A stretch of DNA of 64,000 nucleotides, taken from contig CBDFHW010000012.1 in the NCBI GenBank assembly GCA_965247815.1, positions 124,001-188,000 of the forward strand, written 5' to 3'. A program made the position numbers and the translations under genes. Origin of the DNA: CBDAQA01 sp965247815. Its GTDB lineage: Bacteria > Planctomycetota > Phycisphaerae > Tepidisphaerales > Tepidisphaeraceae. Shown here in pieces: positions 51,168 through 59,727 of the stretch (its first letter is position 1; every line of letters begins with the position of its first letter). The notes below the pieces were generated by a model. The model had not been told where the DNA came from, did no database searches, and saw only the letters and a list, made by a program, of their open reading frames with translations.

Positions 51168-53186
51168 TCAACGTCGCAACCGGATAACGACCCTGTCATT
51201 GGGGCTCGCATCCTGCAAGGCGAACGACACTTGAACACGCCCGGTCCAGCCGACCGGCGCGTCCTGTTTGATCGCCGCCGTGAAATGCGAAAAATCCTTG
51301 ACGGTGTTCACCGCGTCGGCCGCCTTTTTCGTCCCCCAGGGCATGCTGCTTTTTGATCCACTTTGGAACAAGTCGCTCCTTTTGCCCAGCGGGCCGTGGT
51401 AAACGACCGACGACGTGTATCCAGTCTTTGTCTGGTAATCGACTCGCATTTCGAGGCCCATTCCACGAATTCCAGACCCCAGTCTACCGCCAACCACTGT
51501 TTCTACGACCATGCTTTCGCTCAAACCGTCAGCGGTGAATCCTGCCCGGGCCACGCCACGTTTATCGCCGGCCAAACCCAGCCGGACGGTCCAGGTGTTT
51601 CGGTCAAAATCCGCGTATGCCGCCGAATCGCGGTTTGAGTAATCGTGTAACTCTCGAACGATTCTTCCCGACGGCATGTCGGGCTGAAGGATCTTCGAGT
51701 CGTCCACGTGCTCGATAAGTACGATCCCGTTGACCGGGAGTTCACCGATCCACTGCCCGGATTTTACGTCGTCGGTTTTTTCCGGCACCAGGCGTTCCTC
51801 GGCGGACTGATCGCCGTGGCTTGCGTGAGCGATATCGATTCGGAACACTTGGTTGTTGCCTGCGAATCCCACCGCGCCCAGGTCGACGGTCAGCCGCTGG
51901 TCCGCCCCCGACCGGTTCCACAGGAGCACCGCCCGCCGGTGCTCGTCGGACGACGCGAACCCCTCGATGCCCGGCGCACCTTCGATGGTCAACCGGTTGC
52001 GGTCGATCGGCATCCGTGCGTACGCGGCATAGGCGTTGAACAGGGCTTTGCGGTGCCCGTCGATGTCGATCATGCCCGAGAAGTTACCCCCACCGCTGTC
52101 CTGGAACTGGGCCCAGTACACCCGCGTGAGCGCGGGCTGAGTCAGAAAGTATGCCACATCGTGCAGGAACGCCGTCGCGATCGGCGTCCGGTCCTGCGAA
52201 CCCCGGCGGGGGTAGTCGATCTTAAACGAATTGAATTCGTTCAGGTGCATTTCCGTCGTCCGAAGTTCGGGCCGTTTGTCCAGCGCATCAACCATGAGCT
52301 TCACCACACCGTGCAGGTCGGCCGGTGTGTAGGGGCAGCCTGGGTAAAAATGAAACGAGTAGAAATCCAACGGCAGGTGCTTATCAACGACGGTGTCCAG
52401 GAACGGGTCGATCCAGCCGTTACTGAAGGCCAGCGCGGGGCCGCCGACCATCGCATCGGGATTCCCCTCGCGGATGGCTGCCGAGCCCAGTTGGTACATC
52501 TTCAAATAGCTGTCCAGACCGCCGGTGAAAAAGTCCCGATTGTCCGGCTCGTTGCCCACCTCGTGATACCCGACCGGATCCCCGCCGGGAAAATGCCGGT
52601 AATGCTCGGTCATCGTTTTCAACACGCTCGCCCAGGCTTCCAAGTCCGTCGGGGTCGCCGTAAATGCTCCCCGTTTGGGCTGCAGCGGGACCGGTGTATA
52701 GCAGTAAGACCAGCAGGCCAGCACGTTCTGGCTTTGCAGCAGACCCGCGATTCTGTCCATCTCCCGGAAATCGTAATGCAGATTGCCGGCCGTTCCCGAG
52801 ACCGGTTCGGGCTTCCAGCCGATCCACCGCGCGCCCCAGCCGAGGTCGATCCGCATCGCATCGGGATGAACCTCGCTGTATAGATTGATGTCCCTGGCGT
52901 AATGATCTGGCCGGACCATGCCGGAGTTGAAAACGGCGAACTTCGTTTTCACCAGCGGGTAATCGACGGACACGCCGAAGTCGGCAGTGACATGCACCTC
53001 CCCGGCGAAGGCGCTACCCGGCAGCAATCCAATCGCGACCGACCCCGCAACGATCCCAGGAACCGCGACGCGCGCGAGGAAGGTTCGGACGATTGCCCGC
53101 CGATTCGGTCCCGCTAGAATCCCCGCCATCCATGAAATGGTTTCGATTCGCATGCGTGTCGCTGACGGTTGCTTTGGTCGGTGCAT
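51168..53186 (-). CDS. Secreted GH39-like glycoside hydrolase
   Basis: A 672-aa protein with an export signal containing a twin arginine ('PNRRAIVRTFLARVAV') and ending near 'GSAFAGE'. The TIM barrel has the acid/base Glu in 'YHEVGNEPDNRDF' (about residue 210) and the likely nucleophile Glu in 'HLNEFNSF' (about 317), as in GH39 beta-xylosidase-type clan GH-A enzymes. A C-terminal beta domain of about 200 residues follows. The ATG at 53186 is favoured by an 'AAAGG' ribosome binding site; an ATG at 53129 is possible. With the 53186 start, its 5' end overlaps the divergent GH43 gene by 55 bases. Confidence 0.8.
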   Translation of the reverse strand: MHRPKQPSATRMRIETISWMAGILAGPNRRAIVRTFLARVAVPGIVAGSVAIGLLPGSAFAGEVHVTADFGVSVDYPLVKTKFAVFNSGMVRPDHYARDINLYSEVHPDAMRIDLGWGARWIGWKPEPVSGTAGNLHYDFREMDRIAGLLQSQNVLACWSYCYTPVPLQPKRGAFTATPTDLEAWASVLKTMTEHYRHFPGGDPVGYHEVGNEPDNRDFFTGGLDSYLKMYQLGSAAIREGNPDAMVGGPALAFSNGWIDPFLDTVVDKHLPLDFYSFHFYPGCPYTPADLHGVVKLMVDALDKRPELRTTEMHLNEFNSFKIDYPRRGSQDRTPIATAFLHDVAYFLTQPALTRVYWAQFQDSGGGNFSGMIDIDGHRKALFNAYAAYARMPIDRNRLTIEGAPGIEGFASSDEHRRAVLLWNRSGADQRLTVDLGAVGFAGNNQVFRIDIAHASHGDQSAEERLVPEKTDDVKSGQWIGELPVNGIVLIEHVDDSKILQPDMPSGRIVRELHDYSNRDSAAYADFDRNTWTVRLGLAGDKRGVARAGFTADGLSESMVVETVVGGRLGSGIRGMGLEMRVDYQTKTGYTSSVVYHGPLGKRSDLFQSGSKSSMPWGTKKAADAVNTVKDFSHFTAAIKQDAPVGWTGRVQVSFALQDASPNDRVVIRLRR

Positions 53187-55156
53187 ATGGCCTTTATGTT
53201 GACGACGCGCCTGCCGCTACGCCAGCGAGCGATACCCGCACCCTTGCGTGGTGGAGGTTCGAGGACGGCCAGACCGGGCACTGGCTCGACGCCCGGCTCG
53301 GGGGGATGCGCCCGCCGTTCAGCGTGACCGCCGACTCCAGCGGGAACGCTAGCCCCTTGCGAACCTTCAATACCCGGCCGATGTTTTACCCCCCGGACAC
53401 GAGCCCGGAGTTTTCCGACGACCTGCCGACGACGGTACTCAACGGCGGCGCTGCCAATCAACACAGCGTCCGACTGAACGGCAAACAATATCTGTACACG
53501 GCCGGCAGCCGCGTAGACGAAAGCCTGCGGTCGCAAAAGAGCCCGGCATTCACCGTCGAGGGGATGTTCAAACTCTCGGTCCTCCCCGGTGATTACACGC
53601 AAAAAACGCAGGTGTTGCTGTGCAAGATCGGCGCGCCGACGCCGCCGACCACAAAGCTGACGACCGAGACGGGACCGCAGCTGAACAGCACGCAGCCGAC
53701 GACCCAGCGGGTCGGTCGGCCGACGACCGCGCCGGCCACGCGGCCCACGACCAAACCGACTACGCGTCCCGCTACCAAGCCGTCGACAACGCAGGCGACC
53801 CAACCGTCCGAGGAGTTGCCGACCGAGTTGCTTAACGACCATCCGCCGTTGCCGGTCGTCTGCTACGTCGCCGGCGAACGCGACTCGCCCGCGCCGCGAA
53901 ATCACTTCGCAGTCACGCTTCTGGACGCGGCGAAGCATCCGCACCATCTGACCAGCAGGTCCACGCTGTTCGCCCGGCAGTGGTACGCGTTCGCGGTCGT
54001 CTGTGACGGGCAGAAAGCCGAGCTGTATCTCAGCGACCTCGGGCCCGACGGTTACCAGTTGCAGTCGACCGTGTTTCTCGACGGAGGACTCTTCCGCGTG
54101 AAGGGAATCTGGAACGTCGGCTGCGGGCTGGTCGACGATCTTCAGGACTACTGGTACCAGGGCTGGATCGACGAGATCCGCATTTCGGCCGGTCGGCTCG
54201 AACCGACTCAGCTTCTCGCCAGCGGGTCGACCCGGGCCAGGCCCAAACCGGCCGTGCGATTCGACAACCAGGCCGTCCCGACCCCGACCGTCAAAGGGCT
54301 CGCCGACCCCAGCCTGATGTTCTACGACGGCACCTACTACCTTTACGGCACCCGCGACCAGAGCGGGTACCCCGTCTACACGTCCAAGGACCTTAAACAG
54401 TGGACCCGCTGGCCGGTGGTGTTCGAGAAGACCCGCGGCATGTGGGGCGAATCGCGGTTCTGGGCACCGTCGGCGTTGGCATACCGCGGCAAATTTTATC
54501 TGTTCTATTCGGCGCTCGGCGGCCTCCGAGACAGCGGGTTCCGCCACAGCCACCGCGTCTGCATCGCCCGATCCGACAGTCCGCTGGGGCCGTTCACCGA
54601 CTTCGTCGCGCCGCTGCCGTTGACCGGGAAAGCCGCGATCGACCCCGAAGCGTTCGTCGACACCGACGGGAAAGTCTATCTCTATTTCGTCAGCGACTGC
54701 TCGGAAAACGTCACCAGCCAGATCTTCGCCGTCCGTATGAATGACGACCTGACCGGCACGATCGGCGAGCCCGTGCTCTGCCTGCAACCCAGCCAGGTCT
54801 GGGAAAGCACCATGTGGAACGAAGGCCCGACGATCTTCCGCACCGGCGACGTCTATGTCCTGATGTACTCGGCCAACTGGTGGCATTCGACCGACTACGG
54901 CGTCGGTTTCGCCACCAGCCGATCGCCGCTGGGCCCGTGGACCAAGGACCCCGACAACCCCATCCTGCAGCATTACCGAGGCCTTAAAGGCAGCGGCGGC
55001 GCCTGCGCGATCCGCGGTCCCGACAACCAGATGATGATCTATTTTCACGCCCAGGGCCCGCCGGAATCTCAACGGCGCGATACGTATTGCGACAGGCTGG
55101 TCGTCACGCCCGATTCGCGGCTCGGAGTGACACTGCGAGTCGAACCAGTGAAGTGA
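53132..55156 (+). CDS. Secreted LamG-GH43 protein with Thr/Pro-rich insert
   Basis: A 674-aa protein with a signal peptide (ending near 'APAAT'). Residues about 40-375 form a concanavalin/LamG-like domain that is interrupted at about 170-230 by a Thr/Pro/Arg-rich low-complexity stretch ('PTTAPATRPTTKPTTRP'). Residues about 385-670 are a GH43-type propeller: 'KGLADPSLMFYDGTYYLYGT' (base Asp about 392), 'KAAIDPEAFVDTDGKVYLY' (pKa-modulating Asp) and 'MWNEGPTIFRTGDVYV' (acid Glu). Expected to act on arabinose- or xylose-containing polysaccharides outside the cell, matching the neighbouring GH39-like enzyme, with which it shares its divergent start region. Confidence 0.82.
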   Translation: MKWFRFACVSLTVALVGAYGLYVDDAPAATPASDTRTLAWWRFEDGQTGHWLDARLGGMRPPFSVTADSSGNASPLRTFNTRPMFYPPDTSPEFSDDLPTTVLNGGAANQHSVRLNGKQYLYTAGSRVDESLRSQKSPAFTVEGMFKLSVLPGDYTQKTQVLLCKIGAPTPPTTKLTTETGPQLNSTQPTTQRVGRPTTAPATRPTTKPTTRPATKPSTTQATQPSEELPTELLNDHPPLPVVCYVAGERDSPAPRNHFAVTLLDAAKHPHHLTSRSTLFARQWYAFAVVCDGQKAELYLSDLGPDGYQLQSTVFLDGGLFRVKGIWNVGCGLVDDLQDYWYQGWIDEIRISAGRLEPTQLLASGSTRARPKPAVRFDNQAVPTPTVKGLADPSLMFYDGTYYLYGTRDQSGYPVYTSKDLKQWTRWPVVFEKTRGMWGESRFWAPSALAYRGKFYLFYSALGGLRDSGFRHSHRVCIARSDSPLGPFTDFVAPLPLTGKAAIDPEAFVDTDGKVYLYFVSDCSENVTSQIFAVRMNDDLTGTIGEPVLCLQPSQVWESTMWNEGPTIFRTGDVYVLMYSANWWHSTDYGVGFATSRSPLGPWTKDPDNPILQHYRGLKGSGGACAIRGPDNQMMIYFHAQGPPESQRRDTYCDRLVVTPDSRLGVTLRVEPVK

Positions 55157-55326
55157 CGTCGAGCCGGCCGACGGATATTCATCCGCGGCTCCAACGCAGC
55201 CGCACACCAACGATGCCGGCACATTCCAAAAGCCGGGTGCACATCCGCCGGCCAGAACCCAAAAAGAATGTACCAGGTGCTCGATTGATTTCGGACAAAC
55301 GTGCCGCAACCGCCTTCAGACATGAA

Positions 55327-55349
55327 AAAACGGTGTCGGACACCGTTTT
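55327..55349. repeat. Family D palindrome, copy 1
   Basis: A perfect 23-base palindrome with a single central base: 'AAAACGGTGTC', G, then the complement ending in TTTT. Reads as a U-tailed hairpin on both strands, so it could terminate transcription in either direction. Confidence 0.85.
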
Positions 55350-55401
55350 CTCATTTTGATAAATGAGTTGTACCTAAAATCATTTCCGAAACAATTTTAT
55401 G

Positions 55402-55424
55402 AAAACGGTGTCCGACACCGTTTT
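55402..55424. repeat. Family D palindrome, copy 2
   Basis: The same 23-base palindrome as at 55327 but with C in the centre, starting 75 bases after copy 1. Confidence 0.85.
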
Positions 55425-55492
55425 AAGGATCGAGTTCTCAACTTGGGGGTGACCGGCGACTCGGCCGATGGATGTAGAACGTTTCAAAAAGC

Positions 55493-56086
55493 TCAATCGA
55501 CCTCTGACAAACGTGCAGCAATTGCGTCGCTGTCGACCGGTGGTTTTGCCCAACCGCATTCGGGGCATCGCCGAGGCGTTGCACGCAAATCGTATTTGCA
55601 TTTCGGACAACGGAGCACGCTTTTGTGCCGCTTCCATCGTTGAGTTTGAAGACTCACGGCAACAATCACGGCAACGATGGCGAACGTGAATGCCATTCGA
55701 CCGGGGTAAAGGATCGTCCAATTTCCTTTAACATCGAATCCGGGGCGGCTCTGCAAGTCTCCCCAGTCCGCGTTCGTGTCAACCTCGTTGTAAAAACGGC
55801 GATCAATGTAGTCGAACTTTCGAAAAACGAAGCCGTCTAGCTCCGAAGTCGCCCAACGAATTTCCGCTTTCAGCAATCGCGTGTTCTTAGGAACTTGCGA
55901 CGCCGGGGCACGCGAGACGCCGTACGCGATTCCGTCGTCGTCGCCCTTCCAAATTGTCGTCACCCGCCCCTGCGTATACATCGATTCAATCGGTCCGCGC
56001 CAGCGGAGGTAGCCCCAGAACATGGCCGATGAGATCGCGCCCGCTGCACTAGCGATGAGGATCAGGAGTGCGAATCTTCGCAACAA
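55493..56086 (-). CDS. Membrane protein with C-terminal zinc ribbon
   Basis: A 197-aa protein with an N-terminal membrane helix (about residues 5-27), a soluble segment, a second helix near residues 128-148 ('MAFTFAIVAVIVAVSL') and a C-terminal 'CPKCKYDLRATPRRCPECGW' zinc ribbon. This ribbon is common in planctomycete membrane proteins of unknown function. Its first 25 bases overlap the 3' end of the DUF433 gene in the same direction, so they are co-transcribed. Confidence 0.75.
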   Translation of the reverse strand: MLRRFALLILIASAAGAISSAMFWGYLRWRGPIESMYTQGRVTTIWKGDDDGIAYGVSRAPASQVPKNTRLLKAEIRWATSELDGFVFRKFDYIDRRFYNEVDTNADWGDLQSRPGFDVKGNWTILYPGRMAFTFAIVAVIVAVSLQTQRWKRHKSVLRCPKCKYDLRATPRRCPECGWAKPPVDSDAIAARLSEVD

Positions 56087-56292
56087 TCGCTTGCCCCGTT
56101 CTTTGATGCCAAAGCGAGAAGTTTGCTTACCTGATCTCGTCGCACGGTCGGGAACTGTTGAAGAAATCCGTCGATCGTGTAGCCTGCTTCGAGGTGATCA
56201 AAGAACGTCTGAACGGCCACGCGGGTCCCGGCGAAACAAGGGGTGCCGTGCATGATGTCAGGATTAACGGTTACCACTGGGTGCATCTTCAT
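56062..56292 (-). CDS. DUF433 domain protein (antitoxin-like)
   Basis: A 76-aa protein: 'VTVNPDIMHGTPCFAGTRVAVQTFFDHLEAGYTIDGFLQQFP' region is the DUF433 signature, with a C-terminal helix-turn-helix-like part. DUF433 proteins usually pair with a PIN-like DUF5615 toxin directly downstream. Here the downstream overlapping gene is instead the zinc-ribbon membrane protein, so the usual toxin is missing. The C-terminal 'ASDCCEDSHS' looks atypical. Confidence 0.82.
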   Translation of the reverse strand: MKMHPVVTVNPDIMHGTPCFAGTRVAVQTFFDHLEAGYTIDGFLQQFPTVRRDQVSKLLALASKNGASDCCEDSHS

Positions 56293-56335
56293 AGTTTACC
56301 CCCGCGCAAAAGGCACGTCATGCAGAATCTCTCGG

Positions 56336-58327
56336 CTATTGCGTTAGCCACGCCAGATTAAATCTGTAGTGCAACGCGCTGCTGATCAGATGAATCACGC
56401 CGTCGGGCGACTGGGTGGCGGCGAGGTAGCCTCTAGGCTCGGCGTGGGTCGCGTCGGTGGTAAAGTCGCCGGTCCAGCCTTGGCCATTGAATTGGCCCTT
56501 GCCCGGGGTGATCAATTTCCTGACGGGCCAGGTCTTGCCGTCGTCCGTCGAAACCGCGGCGAACATGCCATAACCGGTGAAGGTCTTGCCGGCTTTGTCA
56601 GTGAACGACAGCCCGGGTTTATTGGCGAACGAGACCAGCAGCAGCGGGCCTTCCTGCAGCCGCATTAAGACCAAGCGCTGACCGCCGGTGATCGGGGGGA
56701 ACTCGGTGGCGGCGTAGGTCCAGGTTTTTCCGCCGTCGGACGAGACGCTGACGGGCATGTGCCCGGCGACAGTGTCACCTCGGCCGAACGCCATCAAGCG
56801 ACCGTCGGTGAGTTCGACGAGCTTAACATGAATGCCGGCGATGCTGCCGCCCATCGCACCAAGCTGCGAATAATTCCCCAGCAAGGGAACTGTGTCTCGA
56901 CCTGGGTCGATCCATGTTTTGCCGGCGTCGCTGCTGACGTGGATCGCGGTCCCGCCTTGCCCGCCGGTCACAGCATCGCAGGGTACGATGATTCGCCCGT
57001 CGCGGGTGCCGATCACCCCGGCGATCGGCATGTTGCGGAGCCGGTGTTCCGGGTCGATCCAGTTCGGCTCGGACCAGGTGACGCCGCTGTCGGTGCTGGT
57101 TCGAAACAAGAGCGCGAGACCTTCCCAACCCTGCGCGACCGAGATTCCCTGAAAGTGATATAGCGTTTGTTTGCCGTCCCACCAGATGGCGGTCGCGTGC
57201 ATGTTACGGTCGGGCGTTTTGTAGAAAACGTCGTCGGTATCCCAATGGTCTGAGCCCCGGCGGAATCGCGTGGCGAGCACCGTCATCTCCCTGCCGGATT
57301 CTTCGTTGCAGGAATAGAACGTCGCCAGCAGATCCCCGTTCGGACACGCGGCAATGCTCGGGCAGTGGTTGTGTTTGGAGAACATCGGGCCGTCGGAACC
57401 GAGCGGGATATTCACGTAACGAATCGGCCCAGTGAAGAACGGGCGGGTCCGATCCAATGCAGGCTTCCAATCAAAGCGCACCTGCGAAACGTCACGGGCC
57501 CAGACCGGGGCCGGCGACAGGGGCAGCGGTTTTGATTCCGGCTCGTCGGCTTGCACGACACGAAACCCGATCAGCCAATTGCGATCACCGGGCACGTCGC
57601 CGAGGCGATTCGCGGAGCGCAGAAACCGAACCGGCGTGTTAAAGCTGCCGCCGCGGGTGACGCGGAACTCGCCGGTCTCGCGACCGACCGGATCCGTCAC
57701 GGCACCCGCTTCGTACGGCCCGTACCAGTCCGAACACCACCGCTCGACCAAGCCATGCGTATCGTACAAGCCCCACGCGTTGGGCTTGCGTTGCCCGACT
57801 TCTAATGATGCCGGTTTCGCGGCCCACTCTTCTCTTTGATTGATCTGATCCTCGGCCGGTAGTTTATCACCGGTGTTAAATTCGGTCGTCGTCCCGGCCC
57901 GGCAGGCGTATTCCCATTCGGCCTCGGTCGGCAGGCGGAACGGTTTCTTCTCGCGCTGCGAGAGCCAACGGCAGTACCGCCGGGCGTCGTCGAAGCTGAC
58001 GTAGACGGCCGGTTCGTCGTCGCCGGTCGAGATGCCGTTCTTGCCGCGGACCGATCGGTGCGCGGGATCGAACTGTTCGTATTGTTTGTTAGTCACGTCC
58101 GTCGCGCCGATCAAAAACGGATTGGAGATGGTGACGAGGTGAACCGGTTTTTCGTCGACGTCGCCGTGATCGCTGCCCATCAGGAACGACCCGGCCGGGA
58201 TTTGCACGAGCGGCGTCGGCGTAGCGGCGTGAGACAAATTGAGACAGGCCGACGACCACGCAAAAAACGCGACAAACAAAACGACCGGATTCGCTTTTGA
58301 GCTCGGCATCAGAACACGCCTTGGCAT
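56336..58327 (-). CDS. FGE-like domain fused to a sialidase/BNR domain, secreted
   Basis: A 663-aa protein with a signal peptide (ending near 'SHAAT'). Residues about 40-265 are a formylglycine-generating-enzyme/SUMF1 fold: 'IPAGSFLMGS', 'EKKPFRLPTEAEWEYACRAG', 'VERWCSDWYGPY', 'RVTRGGSFN', 'GFRVV'. The cysteine pair needed for formylglycine formation is not seen after 'GGSFN', so this part is probably a binding or scaffold domain. Residues about 290-660 are a six-bladed sialidase-like propeller with Asp-box-like turns ('STDSGVTWSEP', 'SSDAGKTWIDP', 'SSDGGKTWTYA', 'STDDGKTWPVR'). The start is uncertain between 58327 and 58309. Confidence 0.83.
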   Translation of the reverse strand: MPRRVLMPSSKANPVVLFVAFFAWSSACLNLSHAATPTPLVQIPAGSFLMGSDHGDVDEKPVHLVTISNPFLIGATDVTNKQYEQFDPAHRSVRGKNGISTGDDEPAVYVSFDDARRYCRWLSQREKKPFRLPTEAEWEYACRAGTTTEFNTGDKLPAEDQINQREEWAAKPASLEVGQRKPNAWGLYDTHGLVERWCSDWYGPYEAGAVTDPVGRETGEFRVTRGGSFNTPVRFLRSANRLGDVPGDRNWLIGFRVVQADEPESKPLPLSPAPVWARDVSQVRFDWKPALDRTRPFFTGPIRYVNIPLGSDGPMFSKHNHCPSIAACPNGDLLATFYSCNEESGREMTVLATRFRRGSDHWDTDDVFYKTPDRNMHATAIWWDGKQTLYHFQGISVAQGWEGLALLFRTSTDSGVTWSEPNWIDPEHRLRNMPIAGVIGTRDGRIIVPCDAVTGGQGGTAIHVSSDAGKTWIDPGRDTVPLLGNYSQLGAMGGSIAGIHVKLVELTDGRLMAFGRGDTVAGHMPVSVSSDGGKTWTYAATEFPPITGGQRLVLMRLQEGPLLLVSFANKPGLSFTDKAGKTFTGYGMFAAVSTDDGKTWPVRKLITPGKGQFNGQGWTGDFTTDATHAEPRGYLAATQSPDGVIHLISSALHYRFNLAWLTQ

Positions 58328-58450
58328 AGCTTTTATCGGACTCGATCGCTTTTACCGGAGTCGATTGCAAATTATGTCGACAATCGACACTGTACCGGCG
58401 TGCACCTGCGGAGGTGTCGTCGCGCGGATTTTTAACAGTCGAGCTGTCGT

Positions 58451-58999
58451 ATGGTTCACCCCTGGCATGACGTAACCCCCGGCGAAGACATTCCGTTGGA
58501 ATTCAACGCCGTCATCGAAATTCCGTTCGGTTCGAGCGTGAAATACGAGCTGGACAAAGCCAGCGGGATGATCCGGCTCGACCGCATTCTGTACTCTGCC
58601 GTGTACTACCCTGCCAACTACGGCTTCGTCCCGCAGACGCTGGCCGAGGACGACGACCCGCTCGACGTACTGGTGCTCTGCCAGGAAACAGTGGTGCCAT
58701 TGACGCTGTTGCACGCGCGGACGATCGGGTTGATGACCATGATCGACGCGGGCAAGAAGGACCACAAGATTATCGCGGTGGCGACCAACGACCCGGAGTT
58801 CAACAGCTATCGCGAGGCGGCCGAGATGCCGCCGCACCGGTTGTCGATGCTCCGGCGGTTCTTCCAGGACTACAAACAACTGGAAGGCAAAGCCGTCGAA
58901 GTCGACGAGATCCAGCCGGCCAAGGTGGCGTTCCCGATCATCGAAGACGCGCTGGCGCGGTACAGCCATCAGCGACGCAAGGGATTCGGGGCGAAGTGA
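58451..58999 (+). CDS. ppa: Inorganic pyrophosphatase (family I)
   Basis: A 182-aa soluble enzyme hydrolysing pyrophosphate to phosphate in the cytoplasm. Family motifs: 'IEIPFGSSVKYELDKASG' (Lys/Glu), 'YPANYGFVPQT', the metal-binding signature 'DDDPLDVLVL' and 'KDHKIIAVATND', 'FFQDYKQLEGK'. All metal ligands are present. It ends three bases before palindrome family E copy 2, which separates it from the convergent histidine phosphatase gene. Confidence 0.95.
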   Translation: MVHPWHDVTPGEDIPLEFNAVIEIPFGSSVKYELDKASGMIRLDRILYSAVYYPANYGFVPQTLAEDDDPLDVLVLCQETVVPLTLLHARTIGLMTMIDAGKKDHKIIAVATNDPEFNSYREAAEMPPHRLSMLRRFFQDYKQLEGKAVEVDEIQPAKVAFPIIEDALARYSHQRRKGFGAK

Positions 59000-59002
59000 A
59001 GG

Positions 59003-59082
59003 ATGGTGATTGTTAATTGGTGCGTGACGCGCGCCGGGATCGCGATTCCGGCGCGCGTCACGCACCAATCAACAATCACCAT
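59003..59082. repeat. Palindromic repeat family E copy 2, bidirectional terminator candidate
   Basis: Arms at 59003-59037 and 59048-59082, 35 bases each, differ at one position by eye; the loop is 10 bases. The stem core ('GTGCGTGACGCGCGCC') is the same as in the copy at 19087-19154. The right arm contains the last codons and stop of the histidine phosphatase gene. Confidence 0.92.
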
Positions 59083-59692
59083 TTTCATAATGCGACACGT
59101 CGTTCATCAGGGTGACTCGACCGGAACTGACGCCATCGAATTGGATGATGTTCAGACACGCCGGGTCTTGGGAGAGCCGCTCGCGGTAGAGTCTTGGGTC
59201 GATGCCCAGGATACTGCAGAGCAGCAACCGATTGGTTGCCTTGTGCGAGACGACGGCGACCGTTTGATCCCGATGGGAAGCGACGATCCGCGCGAGCTCC
59301 GGCAGGCTTCGGGCTAAAACGCTCAGGCCATTTTCCCCGCCGGGCGGCGCGTTCAGCAGCGGGTCGGCTTGCCACGACTGGTATTCTTCCGCGTGGTGGT
59401 GCGTGACGTCGGCCAAGGTCATTTTCTCCCAGACGCCGTGGTTGATCTCGCGAAACTGCGGTCGGGGGATCGGGGTCAGCCCGTGCGGGCCGGCGATCGC
59501 CGCCGCGGTGTCGAGCGTGCGACGCATGTCGCTGCAATAAACGGCCGCCAGCTTCGTTCCCGAAAGTCGACGCCCGAGCTTTTCCGCCTGCGATCTTCCC
59601 GCTTCGGAGAGCTCGACGTCGGTCGACCCGGCGAAGCGGTTTTCGCGGGCCAACACCGTAGTGCCGTGGCGAATGAGAAAGACGGTAGTCAT
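59069..59692 (-). CDS. Histidine phosphatase (phosphoglycerate mutase superfamily)
   Basis: A 207-aa enzyme of the branch-1 histidine phosphatase family: 'VFLIRHGTTVLARENRFAG' holds the phosphorylated His (about residue 9), with 'YCSDMRRTLDTA', 'REINHGVWE' and 'VVSHKATNRLLL' giving the second Arg, Glu and His. A broad-range phosphatase such as CobC- or GpmB-like; substrate unknown. The C-terminal 'YENGDC' and the stop are encoded by the right arm of palindrome family E. Confidence 0.87.
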   Translation of the reverse strand: MTTVFLIRHGTTVLARENRFAGSTDVELSEAGRSQAEKLGRRLSGTKLAAVYCSDMRRTLDTAAAIAGPHGLTPIPRPQFREINHGVWEKMTLADVTHHHAEEYQSWQADPLLNAPPGGENGLSVLARSLPELARIVASHRDQTVAVVSHKATNRLLLCSILGIDPRLYRERLSQDPACLNIIQFDGVSSGRVTLMNDVSHYENGDC

Positions 59693-59727
59693 CGGTTGTG
59701 GAGTATACTCCGCCGAGGAGCACGACC

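Larger units (their letters stand above)
55157..55492. other. 336-base intergenic region with paired palindromes
   Basis: Holds the two family D palindromes (55327-55349 and 55402-55424). A diverged direct repeat is also present: 'GACAAACGTGCCGCAACCGC' at about 55298 resembles 'GACAAACGTGCAGCAATTGC' at about 55506, just inside the neighbouring gene. No gene is seen. Confidence 0.6.

Noticed and set aside
53114..55309. A 731-codon open frame on the minus strand opposite the LamG-GH43 gene.
   Set aside because: Its product is Arg/Gly/Val-rich without any motif and mirrors the GC-biased codons of the real plus-strand gene, which has a signal peptide and GH43 motifs.
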